Position numbers and translations under genes: made by a program
In this document: piece after piece, positions 1 to 11,470 of the stretch
Layout: the number at the start of each line of letters is the position of its first letter
How positions within the stretch are numbered: the first letter of the stretch is position 1
The notes under the pieces: model-generated
Seen by the model: only the letters and a program-made list of their open reading frames with translations
Database searches by the model: none
Told to the model about the DNA's origin: nothing
Assembly: GCA_032433765.1 (NCBI GenBank)
Contig: JAVIAB010000051.1
Span: 47,976,486 to 48,040,485, forward strand
Origin: Megaustenia siamemsis
Lineage: Eukaryota; Mollusca; Gastropoda; Stylommatophora; Ariophantidae
Direction: 5' to 3'
DNA: 64,000 nucleotides

Positions 1-117
1 ACATGCTTTGTGACTATATAGTTAGCATTTGAATGAACAGCGTGATATACGTCATATTCCCCCACCCCAACTTTTCCTCTCATCCTGCAGTACGATATTC
101 ACTTTACACCTCTATTC

Positions 118-426
118 CAGCCTTTTACTTGCTTGTATAAATACCGACTTTCTGACAACCCGTGTTCGATTCCCGCTGGAAGCAGTGTGAATTGTACTCG
201 TGGTTGGAAAAAAAACACCCCTGCGGTCGACCCAGCCGCTGGCAAAAATTGATACCAAGGTAGTAATCTGAAAAGGTGAGGAATGCCGTATCGTGAATTT
301 CGATGCTTGAAGCGACACTGTCCAGAAGTCTCCGAACACTTCTGGATAGGCGGCCGAACACATTTGGGTGAAAGCTCGCGTGCTAAGATGCCGATTCAAG
401 TCTCGTACTTTACCTTACTTTACTTT
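118..426 (+). mobile_element. SINE-1 copy, 5'-truncated
   Basis: This is a tRNA-derived SINE read on the + strand. A B-box-like GTTCGATTCCC is visible at about 166-176, but the A-box half is missing or replaced, so the copy is 5'-truncated. The body matches, in opposite orientation, the full copy at 3667-3984, including the segment on tCCgAACACttctGgataGGCGGCCGA. It ends in the CTTTAC-rich tail shared with SINE-2. Any open frame here is incidental. Confidence 0.75.
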
Positions 427-1414
427 AGATCTCAATAACTGGACTGCATCAGTTGATTCTCTTGTGTTAGATAATCAAGGATACACTTCGTTATCCGATT
501 TATCCGTTAGACAATCTCAACAAGCTCGGGTTTACTAAATGATCGATAGTAACTTGCAAGTGATATTGTTTAAAATATCTGCAGTGCGGAAACTCCGTTT
601 GGAGAACTATCAACACTACATGAAACAATGATAAAAAAAAGACTTCATTTAAATTACAAGCAAGAAGTCATCTCGATTTCGAAGTCACATTTTAGGGTCA
701 TCAAAGTCTTGACAAACATGTCTCCCTCGTTGACATCTGTGTCATACAAGTTTCCAAAAGATATGCAGTCATGGATGGAGTAAAACAAGCGTCTCTAACA
801 AATCAAGAAGAGCTGTAACGAAAAGAAAATAGACAATTTTGTAATTCAATTTTTCCAGTAACAAGTTGCCTGTTTTGTATCTGATACAATTTGTCTTTAT
901 TGAGCGTGTCAAACACTGTGTTGCTCATTATTTGTTTCTCTGCTGCCAGACATATATCACAGATTAGATTTTATTTTTCAAGGCCTGACTATATTCTCTA
1001 TGTGTTTACTCTTGGCCACAGCCACCTATAGTACTAAAAGGCCCAGGAACTGAAAAGAATCATCCTAATTTGGTGACGATTTCAGCTTTGCAGCATCTAT
1101 TACGGGTATTATGTAAGCAGTCTATATCTCGCTTAGCTGAAGATACTACAAACTTAGGGTGATTCTGGGATTTCCCTCTCAGTCTGCAGGCCTTAGTAAA
1201 ACTATAGACTGCTGTGGTCTTATATTTCGTACTATATCTAAGCAAAGATTATTTTCTTTTATATCTAATTCAAGTGTTACATATTTTCACTTCTTTTGAA
1301 TCTCAGGATGAAATGCAACAGATTTGAAAACATTGATGGACTCATTAGTTGCTTTTACAGCCTGAGAGTTAAGATTAGAAATTTTAAAAACTGCAGGAAA
1401 AATTAGGAATAATT
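427..1414. other. No gene recognised
   Basis: AT-rich non-coding sequence. I see no long coding frame, recognisable repeat family or RNA gene here. Confidence 0.6.
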
Positions 1415-1700
1415 ACCGCCATAGCATATAAAGAAAAAAAACATAGAATGCTTTGGTAAACATGATAAGACGAAAAGACCAAAACACAACATAACGAGCC
1501 TTTAATGGCGAAAACACCATACTCAATGGCAAACCACGAAAAAAGATCGATTGATAGAAGATTAGAAATATTAGGAAACATAACAGTAGCAGAGGCCAAA
1601 AGAAGTGCAAAGGAAAAAAAATTATATCTCCCCTTGACGCTGAAAGGTAAACGAGGAAGGAAAGAAACAGGAGAAGAAGACGGCCTTTGTTTGAAGTAAT
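1415..1700 (+). mobile_element. LINE-E 3' end fragment
   Basis: This decayed 3' terminus of a non-LTR retrotransposon encodes the tail motif LYLPLTLKGKRGRKE. The copies at 29128-29530, 40386-40592 and 45780-46640 share it (a gene end reading '...ctccccttgacgctgaaagg'). No reverse transcriptase core remains, so it is a 5'-truncated insertion. Confidence 0.6.
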
Positions 1701-2562
1701 AGAAACACAAACTATGCAAAAGAAATAGTGAAAGACAAAAAGACAAATTATAACGACCAAATTGAGATGTCTTACATGAATTCTGCATGTAACATGTGAC
1801 AAAATAAGAAGCCAAGGTAAATGAAGAACAGCACATACTTAACACTACTCTCGAGTTATATTTAAGAACAATAAATGAAGTGATTTAGGTACAATACGGG
1901 ACTACTAAAAAAACACATCTTTCTTTTTCATCATTTTAGATCTTATCGTGGTGAGTTGCACTAGATGGATGTAGATGTTATGTTAGGAACATGATCACTG
2001 CACTTTAGACACACCCATAGGTGCACCCATCTTCTGGAAATACTGAGAACTTCTGATGAGAACCCGTACCCACAAACATAAACTCCGTTGCACGGGCTGG
2101 GATCCATAAATTGTTCACTCGAATGCGATACTGATTAGAGTTCTGACCTCTTATTCTTGGAATAGAATCTAACTTTAGAGTAACGTCATCTATTGAGTTA
2201 TACCGCTGTTTGGTGTCAGTTCAGACTGGCCATGGGAGAGACCATCAAGGCTGGATCTTGTTAAAAGAGCTACAGTGTATTTTTACACTTCGCCCTGTGC
2301 TTTCACTTTCTTTGAATATTTCCTCGTGACAGCTTCATAGACTTGTTGCCCTTGGCCTTTCATTAAGTTCACATTTTTTTCATAGAATTGTTTCTTCTAT
2401 TAGAAAAACAAATAGCTTTACTATACTAACAAATCTGCTTCACTTAGTTTGTATCCGTTTTTTATTTTTAGGTGGACTGACCGTCAAGACATATGCTTCT
2501 CAAGCAAGGATTCTTGTTTAAGGTGTTTTGTCTCCTGCCTTTGCTTTACCAGAGTGTAAACT
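1701..2562. other. No gene recognised
   Basis: No coding frame, RNA gene or repeat family is recognisable between the LINE-E fragment and the SINE-2 copy. Confidence 0.55.
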
Positions 2563-2803
2563 AAGTAAAGAGCCCGCCATGTCAAGTCGCGTATGGGGAA
2601 TATGGTGTTAGCGACCATACTTTTTTATAGACCTTCTGCACATGATTTTGGGGTAATGTGGTCGGTATTACGCCCGTGTCGCTTTACTTTCCCAGAAAGA
2701 ATCAGGTACCCATTTAAGGCTGGATGAGCCCGGAAACCGTTGATCAGGATCGAACTCAACCCATTTTAGTCCAGTTCACTAACCACTGAGCTATCGCGGC
2801 TCC
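2563..2803 (-). mobile_element. SINE-2 copy (tRNA-derived)
   Basis: On the minus strand it begins GGAGCCGCGATAGCTCAGTG, whose TAGCTCAGTGGTTAG is a good Pol III A box. A B-box-like TTCGATCC follows, then a body containing CCATTTAAGGCTGG in + orientation. Other copies lie at 36165-36429, 36731-36995 and 54964-55224. This copy is several percent diverged from them, so it looks older. Confidence 0.85.
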
Positions 2804-3666
2804 TCTACCAGAGTGTGCTCCCTGGATATTATCTCGTTGTGGACTTTAGTCTTGTGATAGTCCCTGGTGAAGTTCTCGAAGTTTTCCGCGTTGATAGAAC
2901 ATTTCATGTTTCCAAAGTCGGTTTCTTAACATGTAACAGCCTTAGGAAACTGCTGCAGGAAAGGCAGCGGTGGCAATCCCATTGATAGTCTTTATGTGTG
3001 TGAGGCACGAAGAGTATTGATTTATTGATCGGTCCTCAAATTTTAGTGAATTGGAGGGTTGCATTGCTAGTAAACCATTTGAGCGGTTGTTTGTGACGCA
3101 AACTTGTAAATGTAAATCTTAGATACATCATGCTGATCAAAGAATACCATTGGAATGTTTGTGAATTTTCTAGAGCAATATTTATGAGTCACGTAACTTC
3201 CGACAACTGTGTCCAAAATTGTCCAAAATCAGAAGCTGAATTCAGTGAGGTGCCCTGATATATATTTTTTAAATATCTGAAAAATATGACTTTTATCATT
3301 AGAAATAATCAAAGAAGGGAAGTATGTAATATTTATCACAATATGGCTACGGTAATAAAAATATAGACATTCTTCGGTTAAATTTGTTGTTCCATTTACT
3401 CTTTTATTTGCCAAATGAGATTCATATATCAGTTGTCACGTATTCCTATTAATGAAATATATATCGGGAACCCTTTTTATGAAGGCCAAGGCAGGTAATG
3501 GTTCAAATTAAATCCTACTCGCGCATAAAAGCTCATTTCATTGATATTCCTAAAATAAAACGTGTGAAAAAAACAAAGCAGTATTTAATTTCACATGAAA
3601 TGTTTTTCGAATGAATATTTATGCCTTTTCCATCATAATTTTAACTTTGCAGTAAACGTGGTTACT
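2804..3666. other. No gene recognised
   Basis: AT-rich sequence with only short incidental frames. Confidence 0.5.
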
Positions 3667-3984
3667 AAAGGTAAAGGTAAAGTACGAGACTTGAACCGGT
3701 GTCTTAGCACGCGAGTTTACACCCATATATGCTCGGCCGCCTATCCAGAAATGTTCGGAGATTTCTGTATAGTGTCGCCTCAAGCATCGAAACTCAGATC
3801 TGAGGCGACATTCCTCACCTTCCCAGAGTATTACCCTGGTTCCCAATCCTGCCAACGGCTGGAGGTATTTTTTTTTTCCAACCACATGTACAATTTACAC
3901 TGCTCCCAGCGGGAATCGAACACGGGTTGTCCGAACGTCGGTAGTCTAGTCGGGTGGTTTTCCTAACTAGGCTACCGAGGCCCC
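3667..3984 (-). mobile_element. SINE-1 copy, full-length
   Basis: On the minus strand the element starts GGGGCCTCGGTAGCCTAGTT, giving an A-box match TAGCCTAGTTAGG. It then has the B box GTTCGATTCCC and a roughly 230-bp body, and ends in a (CTTTAC)n-type tail at 3667-3685. This is the most complete copy of the family in the window. No clear target-site duplication was seen. Confidence 0.85.
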
Positions 3985-4205
3985 AATCTTTAAGTGTAAC
4001 AACAAAGATTGATAGGTCTGACTGTAAAACTAATTAAAACGTCCAAGACCACGTGTATCATAGAATCGCATCAATCTACATGCCCTACAGAACTCATGAC
4101 ATATTTTCAGCAGAATAAACATTTAATAAACATCTTTTAACTGAGGGCATGGCCTGCAGTGTCCATTAAATTGTTTACAACGGAATCACACAGTGTTCTT
4201 TCTAG

Positions 4206-4775
4206 ATGGGCAAACCAGTGTATTTTATTGTTTATGTATGTAGCTCAGGATTGAGTCAATGCCTATTTTTTTCGCTTATAATTTCATTTCTGATTCTGTC
4301 TTTTCTGGTTACTCGAAGCGATTCAGCAGTTGTAATTAAATATTTGAAATGTATTTTCACCCAGACGCAACAAAACTTCGATGCTGAATCATTCAGAATC
4401 AAAGTACAACCACGTCACTCACCATATGGCATAGAGTATAAGGTGCTCGTGTCCATATGTCTTTTAGAGCTTTATAACGTTATTGGAAAATATGGTTGTA
4501 TAAATATTTTACCCTCAAGAAAATGGGGTACATACTTAGGGGTGGATGAATCTAAACCGTCTACCGTTTTTCAACTAGGTTATGTGTTCTCAGAAGACCA
4601 GTTCACTTCCACTAACCTACCACGTTTCCATGAGTCATTCAACTACATAATAAAATACACAAGCTTTTCACTTTGTATGTCAATATCGGAAAGGAACATG
4701 TTTCTCCCTGAATATAATAGAGTTACAAACATTGTGAAAATGGCATTAAAGCTTGGTCTTGTCTCAATAAAATAG
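4206..4775 (+). CDS. Unclassified 189-codon open frame, probably not a gene
   Basis: This open frame begins ATG GGC AAA and has a hydrophobic stretch near residues 8-36, then a mixed-composition remainder. I recognise no domain or transposase motif. A frame of this length can arise by chance in AT-rich DNA, and I see no matching splice sites or duplicate copy here. It is recorded because the 3985-5398 interval otherwise holds nothing recognisable. Confidence 0.12.
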   Translation: MGKPVYFIVYVCSSGLSQCLFFSLIISFLILSFLVTRSDSAVVIKYLKCIFTQTQQNFDAESFRIKVQPRHSPYGIEYKVLVSICLLELYNVIGKYGCINILPSRKWGTYLGVDESKPSTVFQLGYVFSEDQFTSTNLPRFHESFNYIIKYTSFSLCMSISERNMFLPEYNRVTNIVKMALKLGLVSIK

Positions 4776-5398
4776 AAGCAATTACTATGGCGAAAGCCTA
4801 TTGAACTAATGATAAAATGGTACATAGCTGCCAGTACTTGGGAAATAAATATATCAAGTGCCAAATGTCGTGGGTGTCAAAGTCATAAAACACAGTCTTT
4901 CAGGTTGAAATTGTTGAAACGATACAAAAGGGGCAAGAGTGAGTTATCCTCATACAAGATGCTAATTATCAAAACCTAACAATTTTTCTCAGTATGCATT
5001 GTTAAGATAGGGTCGACGGGCATACATACCATGAGATTAAACAGTTTCTAGCTAGGAATTTTGAATAAGGCAGTGTCGCTATATAGACTTGTGAATGTGT
5101 GCTATGAGGTGAGAAGTCAGGATGGGGCTGTTTGGATATCGTCAGAGGCAGAATCAATGAAGAGCAATGAAGCTACTTCGTTTATTACGTAAGTGAAGAT
5201 TGCATCGGAGAGTGGTTGCCCGAGTCAAACATTTATTTAACACGCAACAGGAGAACGCGGGTTCGAATAATCAGGTCTAACGTCATTTTTTCTCTGTCGA
5301 GGTGAAATAAAGAGTTCATGCCCGAACACCTCGTGGCGACTGCGTTGAGCATGCGGTATTTATTCTTCAACACTATAATTCTCCCTCCCCCCCCCCCC

Positions 5399-6704
5399 TA
5401 TAGCAGGGAATGTATAGATAGAAGTGAAGGGTCGTTAGTTGTGGCAACGACCAGCACATGTTGGGAACGAGTTGTATAGCAGGGGAAATAGTATGACCGA
5501 GAATTGCACACTAAGAGATGAAGAATTGGGAAGAAATGATTAGGCACGGAAGTATACTGAAGAAGAAATGACGAAATGGGAATCCATGACGGAATCTGTA
5601 TGACGTAGCGATAGAAACGGTTGTTAGGAGATTAAGAAGAAAATTCAGTTAGACATTGGCAGCCGAAGAGAGAGAATGTACAGACATAGTCAAGTTGAAG
5701 ATTAGCGGTCATAGAGTTAGACATTGGACGTCGAAGAGGGAGGATATACAGATTTCGGTTATAGAGTTAGACATTATAGAGTTAGGAAGTACAGAAGTAG
5801 ACTCAGAGATACAGACATCTCGTGTACAATGCTGTCATTTCTAATTGCAACCCACACTCATGCTATTAGCATTATCTATTCTCCCTATCTCATTCTCTCG
5901 TCCCTACAACTAATCTAATTACTATTTTGTGGCCGTTATCCTACTTTGGTACGATCCAGTCGAACACACCACCCTGATCTATCTATCCTTATCTATCGGC
6001 CTGTTTACACCGTATTCTTCTGGTTCATCTGCTAATCTCTAACTGTTCATTCTGTCACTCTTGAGCCTCCAATACTACTTCGCTTGGATTCCCATTGTGA
6101 CTATCTCTATGTCTGCTATCTCTGAGTCTACTTCTGTACTACCTTCGGCTGCTAATCTATGGTTCTGTCTGTCTTCTCTCTTCTGCCGTCAGGCTCTACT
6201 TCGTCTGTTGTGTTTCATCTCTACTTCTTTTCTCTTCGGCCGATGATCTCCAAGTGATAACTTCGTCCGTTGTGTTTCATCTTCACGTCGTCTCTCTTCG
6301 GTTGTCAATCTCTAACTCTAATTTCAGCCGCTAATCTTCAGCTTGTATATATCTGTACATCCTCTCTCTTCGACGTCCAATGTCTAACTCTATGACCGCT
6401 AAACTTCATTTATGACCGATGTCTGTACATCCTCTTTCTTCGGCTGCCAATGTCTAACTGAATTTTCTTCTTAATCTCCTAACAACCGTTTCTATCGCTA
6501 CGTCATACAGATTCCGTCATGGATTCCCATTTCGTCATTTCTTCTTCAGTATACTTCCGTGCCTAATCATTTCTTCCCAATTCTTCATCTCTTAGTGTGC
6601 AATTCTCGGTCATACTATTTCCCCTGCTATACAACTCGTTCCCAACTGCTGGTCGTTGCCACAACTAACGACCCTTCACTTCTATCTATACATTCCCTGC
6701 TATA
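5399..6704. mobile_element. Foldback-type DNA element with long asymmetric inverted arms
   Basis: The ends read TATAGCAGGGAATG (5399 on) and CATTCCCTGCTATA (to 6704). The left arm 5399-about 5816 is the reverse complement of the right arm about 6100-6704, nearly identical over the outer 270 bp with a small indel near 5457. The inner arms are built from diverged direct subrepeats on the theme GTTAGACATTGGcagCCGAAGAGAGa, more numerous in the right arm. About 280 bp separates the arms. No transposase is encoded. Long inverted arms with internal subrepeats are the hallmark of foldback elements; the ends alone do not settle the superfamily. Confidence 0.8.
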
Positions 6705-7747
6705 CCCTTACCTCTGGAGAAATTTAGAAATTGGACAAGTTTCGTAAGATGTTTTTTCTCTCTATTTCAGACAGTCATCAAGCTGTTTTAAAATACATTC
6801 GATGGAAGAAATCATCGCCAGATGGTACAAAAGGTGGTTACTATAGCGCCAGATTCTCAGTCAATGCTGTGGAAGATTTTTAAAGATGAATTACTGCAGT
6901 GCGAGTGACTGTCATGTGTAGAAATTTCGAACCTTCAGATACAAGTTTGAAATTATTATTTACGTGTTGTTCGTGATAATAAAATCCTGGATATCCTCGA
7001 CTCAAAACCTCACGCGTTTGCGAATGCAATTGATGAGTCCGTAGTTATCGGCTGACTGCGGACATTTGTAATTAAACGCAAAATGATTGGTTGAATCTTG
7101 AGGTGCATGTGTAACCATTGCGCTAATGAGTCATTAGTATATATAGGATTTGTTACTTGCTAAGTAAGGCTGAACATCAACGAATTATTAGAGATTTGGT
7201 AATGTCAAATCTTCATTATAATAAATTAATCTGTTTCATCATTAGACAAACGTAGGCAATCGCCTAGTGGTGCCATTTTTATTCATAAAGAATGAAAAGA
7301 TAAAACGATGAATCTTCTTTACTTGTAAATTTTAGCAAAATGCTGCTTGATTTAATGTCAAATAAATACCAAATGGCTATTATTTTTAAAAAATATATTT
7401 AGTATTTTGACAATTTACGTTTTCTCAAAAGTTTAAATGCCAAGTTCCTACCAAGTTTACTGTTCGTGATACTTAAACTATTTTTACAGAGTCACCAATT
7501 GTACGGACGTCTCGTCAACAGCCAGGTCATTAAAGATTCGGTTGTCAAAGAAATTGTTCCTGGCAATACAAATGTCGTTAATGGATTTTGATGACTACAT
7601 AGTTTAAACACGTTAGATTTGGGGGCAACGGCGTCATATACCCAAATATTTTAAAATTTATTTTTAACTTTTCGCCCAATAATTTCTCCTGATTATGGTC
7701 GCGAATTTAATAAATATCCACATGCGTGGGTGTGCGTGTGTGCGTCT

Positions 7748-7748
<1 letters not shown>
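6705..7748. other. No gene recognised
   Basis: No coding frame or repeat family is recognised. A TATATATAGG motif at about 7138 with an upstream ATTGG is suggestive, but nothing recognisable lies downstream. Confidence 0.45.
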
Positions 7749-7801
<53 letters not shown>

Positions 7802-7910
7802 GAGTGCCATCTCCACAACGAAGGTTGGCTACAATAGAGCGCCAATCTGCTCTGTCTCTTGCTTTGATGATGCAGGTTGTCATAGGCTGACTTGTCCAGT
7901 GCTTCTATAA
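7749..7910 (-). mobile_element. LINE-B 3' end with (ATC)n tail
   Basis: The + strand starts with an (ATC)n run at 7749-7800, followed by gagtgccatctcc, acgaaggttggcta and ttgctttgatgatgcaggttgtcatagg. The same order is seen at the 3' ends of the LINE-B copies at 16833 and 41529. On the minus strand this is the last 110 bp of the LINE plus its (GAT)n tail. The poly-serine frame across the run is a repeat artefact. Confidence 0.75.
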
Positions 7911-8257
7911 GCTAATAAAACACGTATAGGAGGGGCGCCTATACATTTTTTTGGCCATAGTCGGCAGACTCTCTTGATGCCGGTCCTGTAATTTATCAAT
8001 GAATAATTGACAGAAATCAAGTACCGGAAGCAACATTTATTGTAGAATCGACAGTTGAAGTTACGCTGTGGCAACACAGAGACAGGTACAAAAAGAAGAC
8101 GCAAATGAAATAAATAAATGAAGGAGTTCTTGTGAAAATTTCACCGATGTTGTTTTTCGTAAATGGAGTTAGACTTTACCGTGGAGTGTATCTCTTTCTT
8201 GTAATGATCATTCTTTCAGTTTCTTTCAGTAATGTAAATGGTTTATGAGGGCTGGGG

Positions 8258-8270
8258 TTGATTTATGTTT
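8258..8270 (+). repeat. Left 13-bp direct repeat flanking the SINE array
   Basis: TTGATTTATGTTT immediately precedes the first array base and recurs exactly at 13999-14011, immediately after the array. It is read as a target-site duplication. Confidence 0.8.
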
Positions 8271-11200
8271 GGTACAAATAATAATACATAAATATTATTA
8301 TATGGGGAACTTCCGAGGCGATAATAGGGAATAATAGAACAAAGAAGTATGTGTTAGCACTCGGAAAAATTGACAGACAAACAACAATAGAAAAAAACGA
8401 AGAACAATATATGGTCCGAAGTGGGATCGAACCCGTACTCAGTGGCACCGCGCCTTGCCACGAGAAGCCGAACGCTTGGTACACTGCCACGCAGCCAACT
8501 AAAAAATTGGCTATTGCAGTAGTGTCTTCCACGAAAGGCGATCTCAATGACTATAGCATAGGGTAACGATCACAGACCGGAAATAAATTGTATATTTGTA
8601 CTTTCCTATTAATGCAAGTATCTCCCAGTAGGGCTGAATACTTGTGTTGTAGACAAACATTTATTGGACGAAACAGCACGAATAGTAGTTCCCAGTTTAT
8701 ATACTGGGTACAAATAATAATACATAAATATTATTATATGGGGAACTTCCGAGGCGATAATAGGGAATAATAGAACAAAGAAGTATGTGTTAGCACTCGG
8801 AAAAATTGACAGACAAACAACAATAGAAAAAAACGAAGAACAATATATGGTCCGAAGTGGGATCGAACCCGTACTCAGTGGCACCGCGCCTTGCCACGAG
8901 AAGCCGAACGCTTGGTACACTGCCACGCAGCCAACTAAAAAATTGGCTATTGCAGTAGTGTCTTCCACGAAAGGCGATCTCAATGACTATAGCATAGGGT
9001 AACGATCACAGACCGGAAATAAATTGTATATTTGTACTTTCCTATTAATGCAAGTATCTCCCAGTAGGGCTGAATACTTGTGTTGTAGACAAACATTTAT
9101 TGGACGAAACAGCACGAATAGTAGTTCCCAGTTTATATACTGGGTACAAATAATAATACATAAATATTATTATATGGGGAACTTCCGAGGCGATAATAGG
9201 GAATAATAGAACAAAGAAGTATGTGTTAGCACTCGGAAAAATTGACAGACAAACAACAATAGAAAAAAACGAAGAACAATATATGGTCCGAAGTGGGATC
9301 GAACCCGTACTCAGTGGCACCGCGCCTTGCCACGAGAAGCCGAACGCTTGGTACACTGCCACGCAGCCAACTAAAAAATTGGCTATTGCAGTAGTGTCTT
9401 CCACGAAAGGCGATCTCAATGACTATAGCATAGGGTAACGATCACAGACCGGAAATAAATTGTATATTTGTACTTTCCTATTAATGCAAGTATCTCCCAG
9501 TAGGGCTGAATACTTGTGTTGTAGACAAACATTTATTGGACGAAACAGCACGAATAGTAGTTCCCAGTTTATATACTGGGTACAAATAATAATACATAAA
9601 TATTATTATATGGGGAACTTCCGAGGCGATAATAGGGAATAATAGAACAAAGAAGTATGTGTTAGCACTCGGAAAAATTGACAGACAAACAACAATAGAA
9701 AAAAACGAAGAACAATATATGGTCCGAAGTGGGATCGAACCCGTACTCAGTGGCACCGCGCCTTGCCACGAGAAGCCGAACGCTTGGTACACTGCCACGC
9801 AGCCAACTAAAAAATTGGCTATTGCAGTAGTGTCTTCCACGAAAGGCGATCTCAATGACTATAGCATAGGGTAACGATCACAGACCGGAAATAAATTGTA
9901 TATTTGTACTTTCCTATTAATGCAAGTATCTCCCAGTAGGGCTGAATACTTGTGTTGTAGACAAACATTTATTGGACGAAACAGCACGAATAGTAGTTCC
10001 CAGTTTATATACTGGGTACAAATAATAATACATAAATATTATTATATGGGGAACTTCCGAGGCGATAATAGGGAATAATAGAACAAAGAAGTATGTGTTA
10101 GCACTCGGAAAAATTGACAGACAAACAACAATAGAAAAAAACGAAGAACAATATATGGTCCGAAGTGGGATCGAACCCGTACTCAGTGGCACCGCGCCTT
10201 GCCACGAGAAGCCGAACGCTTGGTACACTGCCACGCAGCCAACTAAAAAATTGGCTATTGCAGTAGTGTCTTCCACGAAAGGCGATCTCAATGACTATAG
10301 CATAGGGTAACGATCACAGACCGGAAATAAATTGTATATTTGTACTTTCCTATTAATGCAAGTATCTCCCAGTAGGGCTGAATACTTGTGTTGTAGACAA
10401 ACATTTATTGGACGAAACAGCACGAATAGTAGTTCCCAGTTTATATACTGGGTACAAATAATAATACATAAATATTATTATATGGGGAACTTCCGAGGCG
10501 ATAATAGGGAATAATAGAACAAAGAAGTATGTGTTAGCACTCGGAAAAATTGACAGACAAACAACAATAGAAAAAAACGAAGAACAATATATGGTCCGAA
10601 GTGGGATCGAACCCGTACTCAGTGGCACCGCGCCTTGCCACGAGAAGCCGAACGCTTGGTACACTGCCACGCAGCCAACTAAAAAATTGGCTATTGCAGT
10701 AGTGTCTTCCACGAAAGGCGATCTCAATGACTATAGCATAGGGTAACGATCACAGACCGGAAATAAATTGTATATTTGTACTTTCCTATTAATGCAAGTA
10801 TCTCCCAGTAGGGCTGAATACTTGTGTTGTAGACAAACATTTATTGGACGAAACAGCACGAATAGTAGTTCCCAGTTTATATACTGGGTACAAATAATAA
10901 TACATAAATATTATTATATGGGGAACTTCCGAGGCGATAATAGGGAATAATAGAACAAAGAAGTATGTGTTAGCACTCGGAAAAATTGACAGACAAACAA
11001 CAATAGAAAAAAACGAAGAACAATATATGGTCCGAAGTGGGATCGAACCCGTACTCAGTGGCACCGCGCCTTGCCACGAGAAGCCGAACGCTTGGTACAC
11101 TGCCACGCAGCCAACTAAAAAATTGGCTATTGCAGTAGTGTCTTCCACGAAAGGCGATCTCAATGACTATAGCATAGGGTAACGATCACAGACCGGAAAT

Positions 11201-11464
11201 AAATTGTATATTTGTACTTTCCTATTAATGCAAGTATCTCCCAGTAGGGCTGAATACTTGTGTTGTAGACAAACATTTATTGGACGAAACAGCACGAATA
11301 GTAGTTCCCAGTTTATATACTGGGTACAAATAATAATACATAAATATTATTATATGGGGAACTTCCGAGGCGATAATAGGGAATAATAGAACAAAGAAGT
11401 ATGTGTTAGCACTCGGAAAAATTGACAGACAAACAACAATAGAAAAAAACGAAGAACAATATAT
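8271..11464 (-). repeat. Left arm of inverted array: about 7.3 tandem 436-bp SINE monomers, minus sense
   Basis: The sequence repeats with an exact 436-bp period (for example GGTACAAATAATA at 8271 and 8707) and no difference that I noticed between copies. In minus sense each monomer carries a tRNA-like Pol III promoter: A-box-like TGGCAGTGTACCAAG (8475-8489 in the first copy) and B box GGGTTCGATCCC (8423-8434). It also holds the palindrome CCCAGTATATAAACTGGG and the hairpin CCAATTTTTTAGTTGG. Frames of 60, 71 and 124 codons recur in every copy on both strands; they are repeat artefacts, not proteins. The arm stops inside a monomer at 11464. Confidence 0.92.
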
Positions 11465-11470
11465 ATACAA

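Noticed and set aside
4206..4775. 189-codon frame as a genuine gene
   Set aside because: No recognisable domain, splice context or second copy; listed only at low confidence.
7060..7160. Promoter with inverted CCAAT and TATATATA
   Set aside because: No gene lies downstream and such motifs are common in AT-rich DNA.
7695..7910. Poly-serine protein
   Set aside because: It is translation of the (ATC)n tail of a LINE-B copy.
8420..8500. Possible functional tRNA gene in each 436-bp monomer
   Set aside because: A and B boxes are present, but the T-arm stem next to GGGTTCGATCCC pairs poorly beyond two base pairs and no full cloverleaf can be drawn.
8641..8700. Hammerhead ribozyme in the 436-bp monomer, as in animal retrozymes
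   Set aside because: GGACGAAAC near 8676 resembles one hammerhead core half, but the required CUGANGA half is absent (only CTGAATA) on that strand, and I saw no match on the other.
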